Assembly (NCBI GenBank): GCA_046760705.1
Contig: JBHIER010000198.1
Coordinates: 1-6,548, forward strand
Origin: JBHIER01 sp046760705 [NCBI: bacterium]
GTDB taxonomy: Bacteria; JBHIER01; G020348925
Direction: 5' to 3'
Length of the DNA: 6,548 nucleotides
A model generated the notes under the pieces. It was given only the letters and a program-made list of their open reading frames with translations. It made no database searches and had not been told where the DNA came from. The position numbers were made by a program, and so were the translations under genes. Shown here one piece after another: positions 6,001 through 6,548 of this stretch (the stretch's first letter is position 1; every line of letters starts with the position of its first letter).

Positions 6001-6548
6001 CGATGAGGGCGAATTCGCCGTTGAGGCCCACCGAGTAGCCGAAATTGTCATCTTGCGCTCCGTCGCTGGCAAGAAGCTTCTGAGTCTCAGATGAGGGCCA
6101 CGTTCCGTCAGCATTGCGCTTGAAGATGTATGCCGCGCCTTGGAGATCGTCTCCAGCTCCAGAAGCCCCGATAAGGGCAAAATCCCCGTTGAGGCACACC
6201 GATAAGCCGAAATAGTCATATGCTGCACCGTCGCTGGCGGTGAGCTTGGCCTGCTGGCTCCAGCTCGTGCCACTGCGTTTGAAGATGTAAGCCGAGCCGG
6301 ATGCATTGCCCTTATCATCGTCACTCCTGGCCCCGACGATGGCATAGTCCCCGCTGATGGACACCGAAATGCCGAACTCATCACCTCCCGCTCCGTCGCT
6401 GGCGGTGAGCTTGGCCTGCTGGCTCCAGCTCGTGCCACTCCGTTTGAAGATGTAGGCCGAGCCGGATGCATCGCCATTATCATCGTCACCGTGGGCCCCG
6501 ACGATGGCATAGTCCCCGCTGATGGACACCGAAATGCCGAACTCATCA
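1..6548 (-). CDS. Giant multidomain secreted/surface protein with C-terminal sorting domain, partial at both ends
   Basis: One frame is open across the window: 2182 complete codons from 6547 down to 2, with no stop and no frameshift when read codon by codon. Neither start nor stop codon is inside. The translation is a string of extracellular beta-rich modules: FG-GAP-like blades, fibronectin type III-like, LamG inside a carboxypeptidase-regulatory-like fold, further carboxypeptidase-regulatory-like modules, an unnamed 320-residue block, Ig-like domains including an SbsA/Big_5 type, a BACON-like domain, duplicated unnamed modules, and a sorting domain starting NYPNPFNPTTTISYAIP. No transmembrane helix or catalytic motif is visible. 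Cysteines are scattered, often in pairs, as in exported proteins. By family knowledge the C-terminal signature marks cargo of type IX secretion or FlgD-Ig-like anchoring in the FCB group. Adhesion or glycan binding at the cell surface is inferred from the LamG, Fn3 and BACON-like modules. The true protein exceeds 2200 residues. I know no gene name for it. Confidence 0.97.
2..142 (-). other. C-terminal sorting (type A) / FlgD Ig-like domain, truncated by window edge
   Basis: Residues 2136-2182 contain SYHLAQNYPNPFNPTT directly followed by TISYAIP, the start of the type A C-terminal sorting domain of type IX secretion cargo, which overlaps the FlgD Ig-like family. In full-length members it is followed by a V-x-L-x-I-Y-x-x-x-G-Q strand and a W-x-G-x-x-x-x-G region over the last 60-70 residues. 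Those lie beyond position 1. In Bacteroidota the domain directs outer-membrane passage and is cleaved during anchoring. In candidate phyla with this NYPNPFNP form the export route is mostly inferred. The stretch after SYAIP is replaced here by a repeat-encoded peptide (see the 7-bp repeat). Confidence 0.92.
8..37 (-). repeat. Heptanucleotide tandem repeat in the sorting domain
   Basis: Four perfect copies of CTCTGCT stand at 10-37 on the plus strand, with two matching bases before them; on the coding strand the unit is AGCAGAG. Because 7 is not a multiple of 3, the unit cycles through all frames and encodes the heptad SREQRAE, read here as SREQRAESREYA. No frame of the repeat has a stop codon. 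It falls in the loop between the SYAIP strand and the expected next strand of the sorting domain. Gain or loss of one unit would shift the frame of everything after it. Confidence 0.95.
143..481 (-). other. Unnamed module A', second copy
   Basis: Residues 2023-2135: PDWFVDPHAYQYNMTVTGVI, then RDLIGAFVDGECRGVVQPQY, FLMVYSNDASGENVTFRVFD, a LSFSADATYGSVAEPFVF close. This repeats module A (1121-1465). It lacks most of the Cys of copy A (ISCD, DTCLL, DSDCK) but gains one in GECRGV. It stands directly before the sorting domain, separated only by an ILSIELNQELP linker. Confidence 0.75.
590..841 (-). other. Unnamed module B', tandem second copy
   Basis: Residues 1903-1986: VTPIPVYNGWNWIGYLPW, then ALSDLSPGLQDGDVIKSQYG, FAQYESGDWIGSLQYMEPGL and GYKLKLATAG. 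It follows the first copy directly with no linker. It keeps the P-G-x-G-Y-x-L-x-L-A-x-A-G close that I regard as the more typical form; the first copy has DNESCY in place of the PGLGY turn. It is followed by a low-complexity Ala/Ser/Gly-rich linker of about 36 residues (482-589) that leads into module A'. Confidence 0.75.
842..1105 (-). other. Unnamed module B, first copy
   Basis: Residues 1815-1902: VGWTWFSTYIIFQDMTPTEV, then LSGLNPAAGDLIKSQTEFSQ, GWVGTLSQLDNESCYMVQLA and GGTLILVG. The framework G-W-x-W, L-S-x-L-x-P, G-D-x-I-K-S-Q-x-x-F, W-x-G-[ST]-L, Y-x-x-x-L-A is shared with the copy immediately downstream at 590-841. A conserved compact beta fold with several invariant Trp and Gly is likely. 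No function is known to me; position between two A modules and before the sorting domain suggests a stalk or ligand-binding part. Confidence 0.75.
1121..1465 (-). other. Unnamed module A, first copy
   Basis: Residues 1695-1809 begin PPVWSVNPGDFLHTMSITAV. They then show an acidic AAYVGDQIRGVARLQYVPEL core, an LFLTVYSN strand, SGEMVHFRVWD, and a LLTFEADSSVGSPTEPLQL close. The same order of motifs returns at 143-481 (module A'), with about one third identity by eye: P-x-W-x-V-x-P, M-x-[IV]-T, RGV-x-x-x-QYV, FL-x-VYSN, SGE-x-V-x-FRV, F-x-AD, GS-x-x-EP. I believe this module recurs near the C-terminus of other sorting-domain proteins, but I know no accepted family name. Confidence 0.75.
1466..1768 (-). 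other. BACON-like / Ig-like domain
   Basis: Residues 1594-1694 start with FAWSQDSISIIVPYGNPGSF, then FYITDWPNWFTPDITEG (the W-x-x-x-x-P core seen in BACON and BACON-like modules), an EGTQEIVFAVQETLAIGMYTD part with the usual G-x-Y-x-D turn, and a final strand AEFTVTCSVEC. BACON-type domains occur next to carbohydrate-active and adhesive proteins and are thought to bind glycans or mucin, or to space other domains. The match is by motif pattern only. The C-x-x-x-C at the end is unusual for the family. Confidence 0.6.
1769..2080 (-). other. SbsA/Big_5-type Ig-like domain
   Basis: Residues 1490-1593 fit the SbsA-type bacterial Ig family well: DREPPQVFGTPQPADGIL opens it, EDISITFNEPIKCSSIDPDD is the characteristic I-x-I-x-F-[ST/N]-E-P-[IV] strand with its following acidic turn, ILLTFTG and TIIIEPTTY are the mid strands, and EVDGIQDLLGNPM with EEWTFTV is the usual D-x-x-G-N-x-M ... 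W-x-F-x-V end. Length of 104 residues is normal. Such domains are stalk elements in S-layer and adhesin proteins. Cys in IKCSS and TVCHG could pair. Confidence 0.85.
2081..2503 (-). other. Mixed segment with acidic helix and Fn3-like end, family not assigned
   Basis: Residues 1349-1489 hold three Cys in a short span (SPCEYEYW just at the border, TAYCNVRF, APCSDIVLF), then an acidic helix-like part SLELILDDFEKKISEEDYLE, an EYRPLDTDVWYPV strand, a SVSVFWDLSAVLDGTYELRA segment of the kind seen in Fn3-like or stress-bearing Ig modules, and a Cys in FTVCKKGNG. It reads as a further sandwich domain, with the DGTYELRAF motif as its penultimate strand. I cannot name it. Confidence 0.45.
2504..2806 (-). 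other. Ig-like domain
   Basis: Residues 1248-1348: DATVTITPPALVDVPPDQPA, then VFTLGLTNMSESEEEWEYHL, a VMKVNGAPF strand, AISFFLYPYQTQEVTLTVERG and a Tyr-rich strand ending in LAIMVTSP. The plan (a proline-rich lead, an x-F-x-L-x-L-x-N strand, then a Q-x-V-T-L-T-V strand) is that of CARDB/NEW1-like Ig sandwiches placed along bacterial surface proteins. The assignment to an exact family is not secure. It likely acts as a spacer. Confidence 0.55.
2807..3766 (-). other. Unnamed conserved-looking 320-residue beta-rich domain
   Basis: Residues 928-1247 begin PLLILRDPPGDGSYSF and end CPWEPGTQKR. Visible parts are: a Lys/Glu/Phe-rich set of alternating strands (ELSLKAGIKFEKG, FEVGIEFTETNE), a FSTSGDEAFIGGDGDVYLG segment, a VALNLIFAKTDVIEVENC strand, a helix-like GLIRDVLIPQLVELAIL, a long Ser/Thr-rich stretch (FSAGADYEYSQTSDTTATF), then alternating polar/hydrophobic strands (AKFSIKMGYSFTRTVTEAQI) and a DDDIGDFFTVDV strand. 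I recognise the start and end motifs as recurring in giant proteins of FCB-group bacteria but know no family name or function. The amphipathic alternation resembles insertion hairpins of aerolysin-type pore formers, which is only an analogy. GC content drops over residues of about 943-1022. Confidence 0.6.
3767..4234 (-). other. Beta-rich Ig-like linker region, family not assigned
   Basis: Residues 772-927 alternate short hydrophobic strands with polar turns: APLKVVIEGFP, VPLTIRVYEDYG, DTGTVTIYDE, a VELPIQAGVAQYTTYANTPN segment, KALTVVAEVEG and TEIAWVIVAGHRPRTATFTA. It contains two well spaced Cys (in PPTCAGG and GLCPVD) that could bridge. The region probably holds one or two Ig-like sandwiches. 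From memory, the segment DTTLDFIYRAPL to GHRPR recurs, with the following unnamed block, in other large sorting-domain proteins of FCB candidate phyla, so the two may form one conserved unit. Confidence 0.55.
4235..4507 (-). other. Third carboxypeptidase-regulatory-like module, diverged
   Basis: Residues 681-771: RTLSGRVGGGCG, a TATIEIRSENECL strand, a SDGDYNIPLPPQKYFVRLSD turn and strand, then an acidic DIDPDSGLDKADILKFFNNL helix-like insert, and a closing DTTLDFIY strand. The first half fits the same family as the previous module, while the insert of about 30 residues does not. The insert resembles an EF-hand loop at first glance but has the glycine one place late, so I do not call calcium binding. 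Confidence 0.6.
4511..4762 (-). other. Second carboxypeptidase-regulatory-like module
   Basis: Residues 596-679: FAVSGVVKFKE opens it, PNVEILVDG is the second strand, TTDRNGRYSVAAQVGEHTIE is the characteristic D-x-x-G-x-Y turn and G-x-[HY]-x-[IV] strand, and FDPPSLELNVQGDIGGKNFL closes it. The length (84 residues) is normal. These modules act as structural spacers or stability domains in exported proteins and carry no peptidase activity. A Cys in the SCFAPN loop has no obvious partner within the module. Confidence 0.8.
4772..4957 (-). other. Carboxypeptidase-regulatory-like domain, C-terminal part
   Basis: Residues 531-592 complete the fold begun at 5674. They start AELEVCAVSDLEGNYVLPNL, which holds the family's characteristic D-x-x-G-x-Y-x-x-x-x-L turn, then RYGTSTTFRVTPSLGPRQF and a VSFID closing strand. 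This is the part normally found straight after the first two strands. Its appearance here, 210 residues later, is the evidence for LamG insertion. Confidence 0.72.
4970..5587 (-). other. LamG / concanavalin A-like lectin domain
   Basis: Residues 321-526 match bacterial LamG_3-type jelly-roll domains. The marks in order are KALLFDGVGGHVRI at the start, SAITVELWMKSSD, the EWHHIAFTWRSSDGQ strand, VILYKDGD, ILGQEQD, the EMDDVRIWNVVRSETQIQ signature, and the closing DGLVGYWPLDGG with a terminal NYGTLEDGVYW. Length of about 206 residues is typical. A Cys-x-x-x-Cys in the DCFGGC loop, just before the EMDDVRIW strand, may be disulfide-bonded. Family members bind glycans or other ligands, often with calcium. 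The ligand is unknown here. It lies inside a carboxypeptidase-regulatory-like fold. Confidence 0.92.
5588..5674 (-). other. Carboxypeptidase-regulatory-like domain, N-terminal part (split by LamG)
   Basis: Residues 292-320 give the first two strands of a transthyretin-like/carboxypeptidase-regulatory fold: GNITGRIATRAG, then VEGVSVCLDPAP. In the usual family the next element is a turn followed by a T-D-x-x-G-x-Y strand. Here a complete LamG domain follows instead, and the expected strand appears only after it (4772-4957). The two pieces together make a normal-sized domain, so this is best read as a nested insertion and not a truncated module. Confidence 0.7.
5684..5935 (-). other. Fibronectin type III-like domain
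   Basis: Residues 205-288 follow the Fn3 pattern: an initial SPAAVTASDG strand, a V-x-I-x-W strand (VQIKWKD), a GFRIYRDDQ strand, a SYDDYEAQPGRSYEYCVVAY segment with the usual Tyr/Tyr spacing, and a closing strand ending in CDFG. Length (84 residues) is normal for the family. A Cys in the YCVVAY strand and a second about 14 residues later could form a disulfide. Such domains are spacers or weak carbohydrate/protein binders in bacterial surface proteins; nothing here indicates a specific ligand. Confidence 0.8.
5936..6547 (-). other. FG-GAP-like beta-propeller repeats, four blades visible
   Basis: Residues 1-204 are four tandem units of 55, 55, 56 and about 38 residues. Each opens with a D-x-FG-x-SV strand, then a G-[DE]-[YF]-A-[IL]-[IV]-GA strand, an acidic Asp/Gly loop (such as DDDNGDASG) that resembles the calcium-binding loops of integrin-type blades, and a SAYIFKR strand. 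Most end in a W-x-x-x-x-KL-x-ASDGA link. This matches the FG-GAP family (the FG-GAP_2 type common in bacterial surface proteins). Such propellers normally close with about seven blades, so at least three more probably lie beyond the high-coordinate edge. The fourth unit lacks the terminal W/KLxASDGA link and runs directly into the Fn3-like domain, so it is the last blade. The role is probably ligand or protein binding; no partner can be read from the sequence. Confidence 0.88.
6218..6547 (-). repeat. 165-bp tandem duplication of a propeller blade
   Basis: Positions 6218-6382 and 6383-6547 are adjacent direct copies, each exactly 165 bp (55 codons). By eye they differ at about 13 of 165 positions, mostly clustered in the last-encoded codons and in the acidic loop, with identical blocks of about 47 bp at both flanks of the variable loop. 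The next units (6050-6217, 168 bp, and below) are clearly related in protein but much more diverged in DNA. The repeat reaches the window edge, so more copies may follow. The near identity points to recent duplication or gene conversion between blades. Confidence 0.92.

Noticed and set aside
5938-6546. 202-codon minus-strand frame with internal repeats starting MSSAFRCPSAG
   Set aside because: It is the same strand but shifted one base from the true frame. Its repeats only mirror the 165-bp DNA repeat; the true frame gives FG-GAP-like blades and continues through the whole window.

Overview
The whole window is the inside of one very large gene read on the minus strand. A single reading frame (codons with their first base at 6547, 6544, ... 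down to 4) runs without a stop for 2182 codons. It enters at the high-coordinate edge already inside a repeat domain and leaves at the low-coordinate edge still inside a C-terminal sorting domain. I read every codon of this frame and found no frameshift and no stop. Start codon, signal peptide, promoter, last residues and terminator all lie outside the window. No RNA gene, mobile element, CRISPR array or intergenic stretch is present.

The product is a modular, extracytoplasmic beta-sandwich protein. In order from the N-terminal side it shows: four FG-GAP-like beta-propeller blades (residues 1-204); a fibronectin type III-like domain (205-288); a carboxypeptidase-regulatory-like fold interrupted by a full LamG (concanavalin A-like) domain (292-592); two more carboxypeptidase-regulatory-like modules (596-771); a beta-rich linker (772-927); a block of about 320 residues that I cannot assign to a named family (928-1247); an Ig-like domain (1248-1348) and a mixed segment (1349-1489); an SbsA/Big_5-type Ig-like domain (1490-1593); a BACON-like domain (1594-1694); an A-B-B'-A' set of two duplicated, unnamed modules (1695-2135); and the start of a type A C-terminal sorting/FlgD-Ig-like domain with the signature NYPNPFNPTTTISYAIP (2136-2182). 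Residue numbers count from the first complete codon in the window, not from the true N-terminus.

The terminal signature and the propeller/LamG/Fn3 layout are typical of Bacteria of the FCB superphylum and related candidate phyla (for example Zixibacteria, KSB1, Latescibacterota, Marinimicrobia, Ignavibacteria, Cloacimonadota). The moderately high GC fits several of these, and I cannot choose among them from one gene. A secreted or cell-surface-attached protein that binds glycans or other surfaces is the most economical reading. There is no catalytic motif I can recognise, so adhesion or scaffold is inferred, not shown.

The points most worth a second look are: a perfect 7-bp tandem repeat inside the sorting domain that could switch the C-terminus by slippage; the unnamed 320-residue domain; the A-B-B'-A' duplicated modules; the LamG inserted in another domain; and a 165-bp tandem duplication in the propeller. 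Very long open frames on the plus strand are antisense shadows in exact codon register with this gene.
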